Origin: Plutella xylostella
Lineage: Eukaryota; Arthropoda; Insecta; Lepidoptera; Plutellidae
Assembly (NCBI RefSeq): GCF_932276165.1
Contig: NC_064002.1
Coordinates: forward strand, 3,162,001-3,226,000
Direction: 5' to 3'
DNA length: 64,000 nt
Under the pieces are notes generated by a model. The model did not search any database. It was not told the DNA's origin and saw nothing but the letters and a program-made list of their open reading frames with translations. The translations under genes and the position numbers were made by a program. How positions within the stretch are numbered: position 1 is the stretch's first letter; each line of letters opens with the position of its first letter. Below are positions 57,501 through 64,000 of the stretch, piece after piece.

Positions 57501-59514
57501 TACGAGTAGAAACGATATAAGAATACTTACATACAAACTCAGTGTGATCAAATTAGGTAGTAATGAGGCTTCATCTACTGTGACCTTTTTTCGGGAGCGG
57601 CCGAGAAACATCGCGCGCTTCCTACGGATCGATACCATTTATCGAACTTAAGGCTGTTACATGATGTGTGCTAACTAGCCCCGACAGTCGAAATAAACAC
57701 CATATCTGTAGGAAATGGTAAAAACGGCGTTTATGGCGGAAATATGGTTAAGGGATCCTTGGTGGTAGACTCTAGAATTTTGAATTATCCCGACTTTTGT
57801 ATTGTCACTTTAAAAAAAAAAAAGCAAGAAAGATACAAGCCTAAGGTATACATAGATATTTCCTCATTTAGAACGGAAGGGTGTTTTTTTAAAAATAGCT
57901 ACGTCAAATTGTAATTAATTAAGTAACTTGAGACGATTTCAATTAGTAGTGTTATTTAATGTTTACTTCTCTTTTATTTCAGCCGCCCTTAGACTGCGGA
58001 ATGAGTGGGCGAGGGCCGGGCTACTGCGAACCACAGATGTGGCACTATTATCAGGTTAGTATTTTATCTAAGTACTTAGAAAAAAAATACATAGATCTGA
58101 AGACTTTAGAAGTGCCCGGTAGTAGAGTGGCGGAATGAGGAAATCAGTCCTTAGAAGAGTATTAACTACTCATCCTGCCATTTCCTCATTTAGCCTTAGC
58201 CCTATTTCTATAAAATCAGGTTGAAGTATCGCCGGTAAGTAGGTATCAATTTAAGTGTAAATAGATAGGCTCACGTAGTCACGTTGAAGGTCCAGGGCTC
58301 GGCGAGGGGCGCCCATCAAAGAAGAAGTCCGAAGAAATCTTGTTGTGCACTCACAAAATCACAATTATTCCGATAATTGCGACCGCGCCGAATTACAAAA
58401 GTATAAAAACCAGATGAAGACTGATTACGACGGATATCTTTTTATTTTTACAATGAACCAACCTACCTTACAAAAAGAGCTTAGATTGATTTCAATCTAA
58501 CCACATACAATTAATATTTAAAGTATTATCGACCGGTATCGAACAGATATCCTCGCATCTACGTATACCTACTTTTAATTTGTAACAGGTTTACTGCCAG
58601 TTTCAATAACTCTATCTATCGATGACTGGTACTTTCATACGATTTTGACAGTTTGAAAGTAACTACCAGTCATCGGTAGATACCGTAGATAGAGTGATTG
58701 AAACTGGAAGTTAGTCTACTTCCTGCCGAGATCTTGTACTTAACAGGAAAATATTTTCCAATTCCAGATGGGCATGATGAATGGCAACGGCTGGGGCGGC
58801 GGCGGCTGGTCCTCCCCCGCGCTCTCCTGCGCGCGCGAGCAGATGCGCTACACGCCAGACTTCAGATCCATCAAGGTTATATAGTATATCACTACTACCT
58901 TTACCTAATAATAAATAAATATATCTAATAGATAGATAGATAGATAATTATATACATATTAAATATAAATATTAACGATATTAAATATAATTATAAATGT
59001 CTTTAAACAAATATCTGCCCCAGCTGGGAATCGAACCCGGGACCTTCGGCTTAGCAGTCAGGGTCACTTACCACTACACCAGTCGGCCGTCATAACAAAT
59101 AAAGTATGCCTGTGATGAAGCCGTATAACAGAAAAATTATGCTTTCAGGGCTCGTATCCGCACCCGCCGAGCTTAGGGTACGGCGACGGGCGGTCGACTC
59201 CGTACTCCATGTATGAGGATCAGTACAGCGGCGAAGCGTGCATGCGAGCGACTGCGGAGGTGCCGGCGGTGGCGCCCCGAGTGGACCCGCGTCCCCCGCC
59301 CCCCGCGGAGAAGCCGCGGCCCGCCGTCGTCCCCCTCCCCGCCTTCCAGCAGGCCTTCGGCTCCACCGAGCGAGGCAAGTTCGCCGAAGCCTTCAGCCGC
59401 ACCGAGAGCGCCCTCGAAGACGCCGCAGACTTCGACTTCGACTGGGACGCGCCCGAGCCGCAGTGGTCCCAACCCGCCCCACGCGAAATCAAGTGTGAGG
59501 ACACCACATACTAG
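36556..59514 (+). CDS. gene C: unrecognised Gly/Trp/Tyr-rich, Arg-rich nuclear-type protein
   Basis: Five exons join in consistent phase: 36556-36721 (55 codons plus 1 nt), 52969-53069 (101 nt), 57983-58054 (24 codons), 58768-58875 (36 codons) and 59149-59514 (121 codons plus TAG), about 270 residues. Donors are G|GTTTGT, T|GTAAGT, G|GTTAGT and G|GTTATA; every acceptor is YAG. Exon 1 starts MDCCGYSGAGGWAGWGGWG and is Tyr/His-rich. Exon 2 is strongly basic (RVRRAIARRDARAR) and could be a nuclear localisation or nucleic-acid-binding patch. Exon 4 repeats the Gly/Trp theme (NGWGGGGW). Exon 5 has a Pro-rich stretch, then a segment around AFGSTERGKFAEAF and an acidic aromatic tail (DFDFDWD), ending IKCEDTTY, where IKCE fits a SUMO site. 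The acidic end looks like an activation domain, so a transcription-related role is possible, but I recognise no domain. Introns 1 and 2 are about 16 and 5 kb. Confidence 0.6.
36722..37097 (+). other. start of gene C intron 1
   Basis: Ordinary AT-rich intron sequence between the exon 1 donor and the left LTR. No features. Confidence 0.5.
37098..37334 (-). repeat. 3' LTR of the gypsy-like element
   Basis: 237 bp, TGTTG...AACA. The sequence is the same as the LTR at 45520-45756 by eye. In element orientation it follows env and the G-rich tract at 37336-37342. Confidence 0.9.
37336..37342 (-). other. polypurine tract (G7) of the LTR element
   Basis: Seven C on the plus strand, seven G in element sense, one base from the 3' LTR: the position of the plus-strand primer. 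It is short and all G, with AAAC before it. Confidence 0.5.
37502..39386 (-). CDS. env: env glycoprotein of the LTR retrotransposon (baculovirus F-like)
   Basis: An open frame of about 627 codons ends at 37502. Its first codon is TTG, so no start is present in place. Directly upstream in sense is a pyrimidine-rich 3' splice site (ttccttctatttcag, ending 39387), so the initiator is probably supplied by a spliced leader exon, as in other insect errantiviruses. The N-terminus (IGIAHAEA) looks like the end of a signal peptide. A furin-type site RSKR lies at residues 110-113, followed by a Gly/Phe-rich fusion-peptide-like stretch. Heptad-rich helices and many Cys and N-glycosylation sites follow. 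One membrane anchor lies at about 545-565, with a Cys-rich basic cytoplasmic tail. This layout is that of the F-like Env that errantiviruses share with baculoviruses. No internal stop is present. Function is inferred. Confidence 0.85.
39373..39400 (-). promoter_or_regulatory. env 3' splice site
   Basis: In sense a pyrimidine tract ends CTATTTCAG at 39387, between the pol stop region and the env open frame, which lacks an ATG at its start. This explains how env could be expressed from a spliced mRNA. Confidence 0.55.
39411..43867 (-). CDS. pol: pol polyprotein: repeat domain, protease, RT, RNase H, integrase
   Basis: Open in the -1 frame from the gag stop to 39411. The first ATG (43757) is about 37 codons in and is probably not the initiator; expression should be as Gag-Pol by frameshift. 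Counting from that ATG: residues 2-187 are fourteen 13-residue Ser/Thr/Asn repeats; the aspartic protease has DTGAS at about 231; reverse transcriptase has FLDD near 661; RNase H has its DAS near 809 and TDHKPL near 874; integrase has an HHCC zinc-binding module near 1111-1150 and D, D, E residues near 1183, 1240 and 1275; the C-terminus has GPYKI. Length and order are those of Ty3/gypsy. All key residues are present and no stop interrupts it. There is no chromodomain. Confidence 0.92.
43222..43768 (-). repeat. 39-bp minisatellite: 14 repeats coding a 13-residue motif and an array of hairpins
   Basis: Fourteen units, most exactly 39 bp, code for L-S-x-T-x-S-x-[TS]-S-Q-x-x-x between gag and the protease; one unit is 18 and one 15 residues. 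Each repeat junction in sense has CTCARN, a 7-nt loop, then NYTGAG, giving a 6-bp stem. Where Leu is TTG the paired Gln is CAA (units at 43267 and 43360); where Leu is CTG the Gln is CAG. The inner pair is C-G, T-A or T-G, always pairable in RNA sense. At least six units also contain TGACTCAGC on the plus strand. Confidence 0.85.
43865..44911 (-). CDS. gag: gag polyprotein of the LTR retrotransposon
   Basis: A 348-residue ORF with ATG at 44909-44911 and TAA at 43865-43867. An acidic/Ser-rich N-terminus (residues 10-35) is followed by a capsid-like helical region (FLTNCENAIS, FEEWSELKTFLKSTFGERK, SISQYVLRFE) typical of Ty3/gypsy Gag. Two CCHC zinc knuckles of form C-x2-C-x4-H-x4-C follow near residues 233-246 and 286-299; these bind the genomic RNA during particle assembly. 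The end is Asn/Arg-rich. It terminates right after a TTTAAAC slippery heptamer, so part of translation should shift -1 into pol. Classical Drosophila errantivirus Gag proteins lack these knuckles, as far as I know. Confidence 0.9.
   Translation of the reverse strand: MKSIKSEFQIKTKSEEQSDSESESTESDKSQLSDCYPKMTDKITLNVLTKFIKPYNGDTATLPAFLTNCENAISLASQEQQTFLFKFIISQLEGKAQVACSLKSFEEWSELKTFLKSTFGERKHESHLLIDVQTCKQHPSESISQYVLRFESCLTRLQAETQFTCEDKSELKGRIATTERVALNAFMLGINSNIAFIVRCRNPKNLSEAITHALEEEKLHNLSKISFKPAKECTICHKKGHNNSECYRVKNNQGHRSFHINAPSPSSSRNIPVNQNTNFNSNNNIKSCRYCKNMGHTIDECRKRKYNMQRRENTNYAQRDHNPPRVNSSSINFCDANNESGSNDNNLN
43868..43874 (-). promoter_or_regulatory. -1 ribosomal frameshift site (TTTAAAC) at the gag/pol border
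   Basis: In sense the last gag codons read AAT TTA AAC TAA, which contains the heptamer T TTA AAC, a classic X XXY YYZ slippery site. Slipping back one base enters the pol frame (TTT AAA CTA AAA AAG), which is open from here to 39411. After a 7-nt spacer, GATTTC (43855-43860) can pair with GGAATC (43834-43839) to form a 6-bp stem with a 15-nt loop, the usual stimulatory arrangement. Confidence 0.8.
45263..45431 (-). repeat. three ~65-bp direct repeats in the retroelement leader
   Basis: GCGGGCTC occurs at 45263, 45333 and 45393, each followed by GCGGAGACTGACCGTCGAYC (45281-45300, 45348-45367, 45412-45431, the last with one change). The three units lie between the primer site and gag. In Drosophila gypsy this region holds the repeated Su(Hw) insulator sites, so a regulatory or packaging role is conceivable, but the motif here is different. 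Confidence 0.7.
45502..45518 (-). other. primer-binding site complementary to tRNA-Leu
   Basis: In element sense this is TGGTGTCAGAAGTGGGA, one base after the 5' LTR. It is complementary to the 3' end of animal tRNA-Leu(CAA) (…TCCCACTTCTGACA plus CCA), from my knowledge of that tRNA. It sets the class of tRNA used to prime reverse transcription. Confidence 0.8.
45520..45756 (-). repeat. 5' LTR of the gypsy-like element
   Basis: 237 bp, same length and sequence as the other LTR. In element orientation it is followed, after one base, by the primer-binding site. Confidence 0.9.
45757..47340. other. gene C intron 1 between the two retrotransposons
   Basis: AT-rich except for a sharply GC/CpG-rich patch at about 46550-46700. 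That patch holds ORFs on both strands that come from composition. A 14-bp perfect palindrome, GTTGTGTACACAAC, lies at 46432-46445. No exon with matching splice sites was found. A T-rich run at 47299-47313 is just upstream of the LINE. Confidence 0.45.
47496..48263 (+). CDS. LINE ORF1 protein (RNA-binding chaperone type)
   Basis: 255 residues from ATG 47496 to TGA 48263. An N-terminal helical, coiled-coil-prone region (residues 1-75, MESITKSLEEMKEMF, LQQQVEFLARGMD) is followed by an RRM-like core (RRKMLLVHGVPESKDED near 78-95, DVRHCHRLGR near 125) and a C-terminal domain (KPRPVVLKL, then WTRDGCVFVLSPDGK). This is the layout of L1-type ORF1 proteins, which trimerise and coat the element RNA. 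No zinc knuckle is seen. A Lys/Arg-rich tail ends it. ORF2 begins 493 nt downstream. Confidence 0.75.
   Translation: MESITKSLEEMKEMFGSSMASFQEQLNSKSPSPPTTTGLAAEFSTFRAFIMSALGTLQQQVEFLARGMDAVEMRSRRKMLLVHGVPESKDEDTTAATIKELAGHFADPELCREVDVRHCHRLGRSVGEKPRPVVLKLKEASLRDRIWFSKTKLKGSGVTLSEFLTKPRHDTFMAARQRVGVSRCWTRDGCVFVLSPDGKRHRAVTVAELDAVCPPTLLAGSSSVASTLPGAAKKGSEKAPSTKARPKRATIQKSA
48757..51717 (+). CDS. LINE ORF2: endonuclease and reverse transcriptase
   Basis: 986 residues from ATG 48757 to TAG 51717. Residues 48-265 form an apurinic-type endonuclease: VVHLNAQSIP, SESWLKP, GGGVAIYLR, the catalytic GDFN near 190, and SHHDLLHL near 260. The reverse transcriptase follows with LLDFSNAFNTVD near 613, GVPQGGVLSP near 670 and the catalytic YADD near 700. 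A long C-terminal region ends with ALPVNIRFAKT. The protein nicks the target DNA and copies the element RNA there. No stop or frameshift interrupts it. Several other-frame ORFs inside this span are shadows. Confidence 0.92.
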   Translation: MSVLDESIDGENYLSCTSDDELNSIDSSFLSIPSLSDTLITNFSDVAKNFNVVHLNAQSIPAHYSDMLATFSDNKNLHAILVSESWLKPCLPTTSYSLPGFRLIRNDRTGIGGGGVAIYLRAHIPFTVISMSAQPPPLNSAEHLFIEVTLSQQKVFLGVYYCPTLRFNFFPSFEKLLEDFTSVYSHIILMGDFNTCLLKKDSRSSSLESILNASNLNILPLNATHHLPNCTPSLLDLTIVSSSNHVAKFGQCSADAFSHHDLLHLSYKIRPPKAKPRILMQRCFGSMDVEKLRSDAENLDWGSVLSANTVDSKVELLNSFLVDLYDRHAPVRAVKIKHLPAPWLTDDIKALMHRKASSKCRYKCNPTERNKHKYLLARNRCNKACRDAQRRHIHESVENGDPVKVWKFLKTLGVGKSQHNALPRDINKDSLNQHFSSSSALSGSTKSDTLARLSSLPTPNYSPFVFSQFSECDVKKNIVSITSNAVGSDGVSRNMIIPIIDVVTPIITHIFNFSIDAETFPIIWKDAQITPIPKKSNPSSFSDYRPISILSFLSKVFERLVHHQLNSFLSQNNILNPFQSGFRSGHSTVTALIKINDDIRWGMEKGELTVLTLLDFSNAFNTVDFDILLGILSSLNISPEAVGWFHSYLRGRRQRIRIEDTFSTWCSTNAGVPQGGVLSPLLFALFINGISQTISCSYHLYADDLQIYCHSPPQELHNAISMVNSDLDRISDWSKCHGLTVNPKKTQVILVGSSRLKSKIDWLQLPPITFDGVNIPFADKVKNLGILIDTNLTWVPQICEVSRKIFASSASLRRLRNFLPTATKISLAQTLLLPILDYADACYSDITQEQLNKLERLQNFCIRFIFGLRKYDRISEYRNKLKWLPIRLRRNAHILSLLYSVLFNPSTPAYLKERFIFKNHPDNRPMRSSQMRLLDFPSHSTEFYSTSFTVTAIRLWNALPVNIRFAKTDIAFKKQVKEHYLSSILL
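51886..51900 (+). other. 3' UTR stem-loop of the LINE
   Basis: ATCGCT TTT AGCGAT is a perfect 6-bp stem with a 3-nt loop, about 70 bp before the tandem TATTC tail. Conserved 3' stem-loops are recognised by the reverse transcriptase of several LINE groups. Confidence 0.6.
51972..52001 (+). repeat. (TATTC)n tail of the LINE
   Basis: Five tandem TATTC units then TATTT, directly after AATAAA. A short tandem repeat tail in place of poly(A) is typical of CR1/L2-like LINEs. Confidence 0.85.
52002..52968 (+). other. gene C intron 1, 3' end
   Basis: AT-rich intron sequence leading to the exon 2 acceptor. No other feature. Confidence 0.45.
52969..53069 (+). CDS. gene C exon 2 (Arg-rich, 101 nt)
   Basis: Acceptor gtttgattacag (ending 52968, with tactaaag upstream as a possible branch point) and donor ACT|GTAAGT bound 101 nt. 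Its length, one less than a multiple of three, converts the phase-1 end of exon 1 into the phase-0 start of exon 3, which strongly supports it. It encodes 33 residues plus the split Asp. About a third of these are Arg, ending VPLPPT. Confidence 0.6.
53070..53582 (+). other. start of gene C intron 2
   Basis: Between the exon 2 donor and the MITE at 53583. No feature seen. Confidence 0.45.
53583..53723. mobile_element. foldback MITE in gene C intron 2
   Basis: CCCTGTTTCACAATGTCTGG (53585-53604) and its complement (53701-53720) begin inverted arms of about 60 bp around a short A/T centre. TAA flanks both ends (53580-53582 and 53724-53726). It is almost wholly palindromic and has no ORF. Confidence 0.75.
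53727..57982 (+). other. gene C intron 2 with CpG-rich blocks
   Basis: No exon seen. CpG-rich blocks at about 54850-55150 and 56220-56345 stand out from AT-rich surroundings and may be enhancers or alternative promoters. A cluster of GTAGCGG/CTACG words at 55735-55800 resembles the end of a repeat. ORFs at 54456-54746 and 57203-57400 lack supporting evidence. Confidence 0.4.
58589..58713. mobile_element. foldback MITE in gene C intron 3
   Basis: CCAGTTTCAATAACTCTATC (58597-58616) has its near-complement ending in GATTGAAACTGG (58696-58707). The arms extend to the matching TACTTTCA/TGAAAGTA in the middle. TTA flanks both ends (58591-58593 and 58711-58713), again a TWA duplication. It sits about 55 bp before the exon 4 acceptor. 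Confidence 0.7.
58921..58948. repeat. (TAGA)n microsatellite
   Basis: About four to five TAGA/GATA units just downstream of gene C exon 4, beside the SINE tail. Confidence 0.7.
58945..59093 (-). mobile_element. tRNA-derived SINE in gene C intron 4
   Basis: On the minus strand: box A TGGTGTAGTGG (complement of 59071-59081), box B GGTTCGATTCC (complement of 59027-59037), then GGGGCAGATATTTG and a short AT-rich tail. This is the same family as the copies at 20314 and 34995. It lies about 55 bp upstream of the exon 5 acceptor. Confidence 0.7.
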
Positions 59515-60360
59515 GTGTCCCCAAGAGGTGACGTCTTTGACATAGTCGTATTTTTTTAGTTACAACACCATGTTGCCAAATGAGTAGCGTTGCCGTATTC
59601 GATGTACCTAACGGAACATTAGCATGTGATATGAGAATACTGTTACGAGAACAAAACCAAGTTAGCTGGTTTAATTGTGGTGTGAAGTTTAATTTAAAAT
59701 ATACATACATATACAACATAGGATATATATTAGCTAATTTAGTTGTTCCCTATTCCAAGTTTAGAGGAAACATTAAATGATAATGTATTAGGTACAGAAA
59801 TTGCGTAGGATAACTTGAAGCGCGACTCGATGTGCCTTTACTCGCCAGCCCAGCCGCCCCCGCGCCCCGCGCCCCTCGCCCGCACCCTAATTACAATAGC
59901 AATTATTGGGACCAACCTTTAGACAAATATACACGACCCAGTTGCGTCGCAGGATCGATGGGCAATAAAGCTCAACGAAATTGTATTGCTGAAATTAACC
60001 TCATGTTCACTGTATTAGGAAACACTTACAAACTTACTCTGATGTGTATACTATCTAACGATATAAGAGGCGAGGGGCGCTTTTTCTGATACTTAACTTG
60101 TTTTCATATTTCAATATTTACTTTCTTTCCCAAAAGTGAGGCCTGGAGGATGGATTAATGTCAGAATATAGTGCAGGGATCATGAGAGTAATGTGTAAAA
60201 TACAAGTTAAGTAAATGGGATTCTAAAAGGGTTATAAAACGCGGAAAGGCGAGACAACACAATGAAACAATCCAGCTAGAACGAAGTCAGCCCGTGTATA
60301 TTTAGGTAGTCAAATTTGATAAACTTTTTAAAGGTAATAACACTTATGAATAAAATGGCT
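59515..60360 (+). other. gene C 3' UTR
   Basis: Non-coding sequence after the TAG at 59512-59514. AATAAA at 60349-60354 is a good first polyadenylation signal. ORFs at 59580-59780 and 59832-60089 have no support. Confidence 0.45.
60349..60354 (+). terminator. polyadenylation signal candidate of gene C
   Basis: Canonical AATAAA about 835 bp after the stop. Further AATAAA sites lie downstream, so a longer 3' UTR is possible. Confidence 0.35.
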
Positions 60361-63300
60361 TTTTAATTAAATAATTAGGGGTCCAACTAAGTTGATGTCA
60401 GATCTCTGTCTGGGTTTTAACGTGTTAGAAAAATTCATAACCATGAAACATAATTCCCAAGTCCTGATAGTCTTTATAATGCTGGAATCCATTCGTTGTT
60501 AGTAACTATAAAATGTACTTAGTATTTAGTGTTAAACAAAGTATAATTTAGTAGACTACTTATTGTTGTTTGTTTACGTTGAACCTGAAAAATGTTAAAT
60601 GAATGAGTTAAGTTAAAATAATTTGACTGTGATAAAATGATTCCATACAATTTCAGTTCACAAAGAGTTCGAGACGCTAGTCTTAAAATATTAAATGAAT
60701 TCGATAGGAATTAACTGATTTGGTAAACAAGTGTGAATATTTTGTTTTATAGCTCTCTTGGGAATTAGGCAAAATAATAAACCATGTGTTTTATGAAATG
60801 ACCCTTATTTGAAATTAACACAATTGAGTATTTTTCATCGCGACCTACCATATAATTTTGACAACGAATTAACTGAAAAAAGGGGTCACAAAACACAATC
60901 ATGGCATTTTTGCCAATAAAAATAATGTAGTTAAACATTATAATAAACTTGATTCCAACTCGAAGAGCTCATTATACATTTAAATATTATAAATTATACA
61001 ATACAAATATTTTGGCGAGATAATTGCTTTGTTCGAGCTTAAGAGACTCAACTAACGTACGTTGGTAGTTTACTGTACCTACGTTGATAAATTAAAAAAT
61101 AACCTTCCATTCTTGGTCTTCATTTAAAATACAGCGTTATCATGAAAAAAATTGGACAAAGACAGCAAAATTATTGGAGTGCCTTACCTATTAAATATAT
61201 GAGATTAGGATGAATGAATTTTATTCTAGCATAATTCGATGAAACACCATAATAAATGATAGTGTATAATACCTTCTTTTGAACCGAATAATTCACTTAA
61301 TAGTGCATATTATATTGTATAATGAATTTAATAAAAGTTATTTAATAAAAACATAATATTTGCTATGAAAGTATCTTGTAGTGAAATAAGATCTGCACTA
61401 TTTATTATTCAAGTCTTACAAATAAGCTAAATTCTATGCACTTCGTCGGTATTGAATTTCAACATTAACTCAAATACTTAACATGCTTTTTTAAGTATAA
61501 TATTTTAAATAACTTAATTAGAAGTATTTCTGAGACATTCAGTTTGAATTTAATCTGCAATAGTTACTGGGATCAATTTTCTATCAAAAAATCTTGTTTT
61601 TTTTATTATCTTGCACTTTAAAATTAAATAGCAAAAAATACAGTACAAATTGCTTCTCATGACTAATGTAATCTTAAAAGTTTATTGATATAAGGAAAAA
61701 ATCAAATCATTTGTATCCAGTTTACTGATCTAGGTTTGTTGCGCAGTAAAAGGAGGCCTCTACGACATAAAGAAACAGTATTATGAAGGGGTTATTCATT
61801 TAAATAAGTAAATAAATATAAGTATTATTAGTTAACCAGTATTTTATTTGTGTAACAATCAGAGATACAATGATAAAGAATCGGACCAAGGTGTTCCTAT
61901 GAAATGTCGCCCAAATTAAATGATGGGCTCTTTGGCAGAAATTAATAAGCAATCTATACACACAGTGTAAATTTGATTTCGGCAGTAATTTACCTTGCTA
62001 CGACTATCACAACTGAGATTTCCAACTGGGTTAGCTAGTAGTTCCGATTCATTTTCCATTTTCTTTCAGCATATCTTGTGTAATTAAGGTTTTAAATGAT
62101 TTTTGAAATTAGCTTGTGCCACATGTGTGTGTATATAATGAAACCTACACATACATCTCCTTAGATTGACAAATTGTTTTTTATTTAAGACTTAGTTATG
62201 AAGCTGTAAGATTTCTACTATTCTCTTCTTTGAAGTCAAAATCAAAATAATATAAATGTTAGTGTGATACATAGTTCCATGCAATTCAACGTGTATGAAA
62301 TAGTCCTACTTCTTTTGTAAACGACAACAATAGATTAAGTAACTCACATTACAAATTAAAAAAATCATTTCTTGATTTAACTGACCCAGCGGCATTGTGG
62401 AAATCTTACAGCACTCATAATTACGCAAACCTACATAAACATACATAAACTTTTCAGTAGTAAAGTGTAATAATTCTAAATGTACTATAGAGCTTCCTTT
62501 AGTGTCTCCAAGAACAATGTCTACCAGCATTGTCATTATGTGGTCGAATCTTACGATATATTCCATTATCGATTGTGTAATAAATCACAGGAATTTTGCT
62601 AAGTGTAGTCAAATTTATATATTGAATGATACGTTATAATATTTATGTATTGGATCTCATTATTTATATTGTTATTTAGTAACTATATTTAAGGGATGTT
62701 TGGAGTAAAAACAGTGTTATTATGAGATCGTATATGAAATGTTGACTCTCCATAATCTTTCTCAACTTTTCTTGACTAAAATTTGAATAATGACTTAGTG
62801 GTAATGTGGAATGGCAACAGGAGAGCTACTAGTTGAGGATATTTCTGTATACAAAGGTATTTTAGGTAGTTTCATTTCCATTATATTTTAAGTTCTAACT
62901 ACATATAATAATATTATGTAATTTGTGTTACATATTTAATTCTTACAAAATTTCTTGCATTAATAATCCGAATCTAGCACCTTCTTGTATATAAATACAT
63001 TGTTTATAAGTTCAATATATATTGTCTTGTGTTGATAGTGAAATTAATTGTTTAGGCCAAGGAAAATAATTAGCTCATTAAGTTACAAAATTCCAGAGTA
63101 CTGAGCGAAATTATAAATCAAATTTTACGTGTAGCTATAATAATGAACTGTAAATAGTTAATTATATTTTAAATGTTTCACTCATATCAACCTAGAGAAA
63201 CTGTTTTTATTAGAAAATTGTAAGGTTTTGAATCCGAAACTTCAGAAATGTTTGATTTATGGACGTCGATTTAGTATTAAATAAATACATGGTACTGACT

Positions 63301-63450
63301 ATTGGCGTTTCATTCATTAACTAGGTACCTATCCAAAATCACGAACAATCGCGAATAGTTCATACCATTAAAAAAATGACAAACCACATTAATTCAATTC
63401 AGTGCATAAACAATTTATAAATATGCATTCAACTGAGCGATGAGAATAAA
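60361..63450. other. AT-rich DNA downstream of gene C
   Basis: No gene seen on either strand. It may be extended 3' UTR or intergenic. The 86-codon minus-strand ORF at 62306-62566 lacks codon bias or domains. Confidence 0.45.
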
Positions 63451-63464
63451 CAGCTTTAGTTCTA

Positions 63465-63625
63465 AGCGTGGGTCGCCATCCGGCCGTTGGACCGACGCAC
63501 GACCTCACAAGACAAGTAGCCGGTAGTGGCTAGATGAGGAATGCCGAGTAGAGTGCTGTGGCGAGTCTTAGGGGAAGCCTATAGGAGGGCACGAAACTGG
63601 TTTGTTCTAACCTAATTATGAGAAT
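63465..63625 (+). pseudogene. decayed LINE reverse transcriptase C-terminus
   Basis: One frame reads GRWTDA; after stops, a shifted frame reads MRNAE, then RVLWRVLGEAYRRARNWFV before TAA. This pattern (GRP-x-x-RWTDD...WMR-AQDR..W..LGEAY) is the C-terminus of a common lepidopteran LINE, recognised from memory. Frameshifts and stops show that it is dead. Its ends cannot be placed. Confidence 0.5.
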
Positions 63626-64000
63626 TCACGATGTGAACTCCATACAAAGTATATCGTTTACGTGAAGTTAAAATTATCATTAATTAAATCAAAATTTACA
63701 GGTTAAGGTCTCGTAGAAAATAAAAACCAAGACTTATGTTTTAAGTTTATTCATAAGCAATAAAAGTAATATCAACATTGTGTGTCACATAATTTAAATA
63801 TATTACTTAGGAAATCAATAGGAATACAATACGTACATCAAGTTTAAACGATAGAAATTGTGTTAGAAGCCACTAGGCGGCAAATTGTTCGGGTAATGGC
63901 CAACTGTTTTAACTGAGATTACAAACAAATTTAATGATCAAACCTCATAAATGCAATGCTCTTTTCAGTTTTCACTGACAAAACATGTGAAGGTGCATTA
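63626..64000. other. AT-rich non-coding DNA at the window end
   Basis: No supported feature. Confidence 0.5.

Noticed and set aside
59027..59092. minus-strand tRNA-like sequence with both boxes
   Set aside because: It has no acceptor stem and shares the SINE junction motif with two other copies.
59213..59545. alternative-frame ORFs in gene C exon 5
   Set aside because: The frame ending EDTTY at 59514 is the only one continuous in phase with exons 1-4; the others are GC-driven shadows.

Overview
The window reads as insect nuclear DNA, most probably from a moth or butterfly. Its introns are AT-rich and full of TAGGTA/ACCTAC words. It carries tRNA-headed SINEs, short inverted-repeat elements and LINE tails of kinds I recognise from lepidopteran genomes, and its genes have GT-AG introns. 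The lepidopteran assignment rests on repeat types I remember, not on a database search.

Layout. 1-6.98 kb: AT-rich DNA with an old interspersed repeat (434-1015) and one short GC-biased ORF (1935-2018). 6.98-21.2 kb, plus strand: gene A, an unrecognised single-pass membrane protein, with a sharp core promoter (TATA, Inr and correctly spaced DPE near 7027), a tiny first coding exon and three supported 3' exons. 22.06-24.27 kb, minus strand: four nudC exons whose CS-domain exons cannot be found. 24.8-26.0 kb: a 5'-truncated LINE. 26.5-29.2 kb, plus strand: gene B, a complete five-exon BTB/two-zinc-finger transcription factor with a long 3' UTR. 31.4-35.1 kb: a MITE, an intact SINE and a decayed SINE. 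36.1-60.4 kb, plus strand: gene C, an unrecognised Gly/Trp/Tyr-rich, Arg-rich protein assembled from five exons in consistent phase.

Gene C's first intron of about 16 kb holds two young retrotransposons. A complete env-bearing Ty3/gypsy element (37098-45756, minus strand) has 237-bp LTRs that match by eye, a tRNA-Leu primer site, Gag with two zinc knuckles, Pol and a furin-site Env. A LINE (about 47.35-52.0 kb, plus strand) has both ORFs open.

The most unusual structure lies in the LTR element, between gag and protease. Fourteen 13-residue repeats are encoded by a 39-bp minisatellite. Each repeat junction can fold in the sense RNA into the same hairpin of 6 bp with a 7-nt loop, and Leu/Gln synonymous codon choices change together so that pairing is kept. 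About 100 nt upstream is a textbook -1 frameshift heptamer just before the gag stop. Other points of note are the missing nudC CS domain, three repeats in the retroelement leader, and a duplicated splice-acceptor region in gene A.
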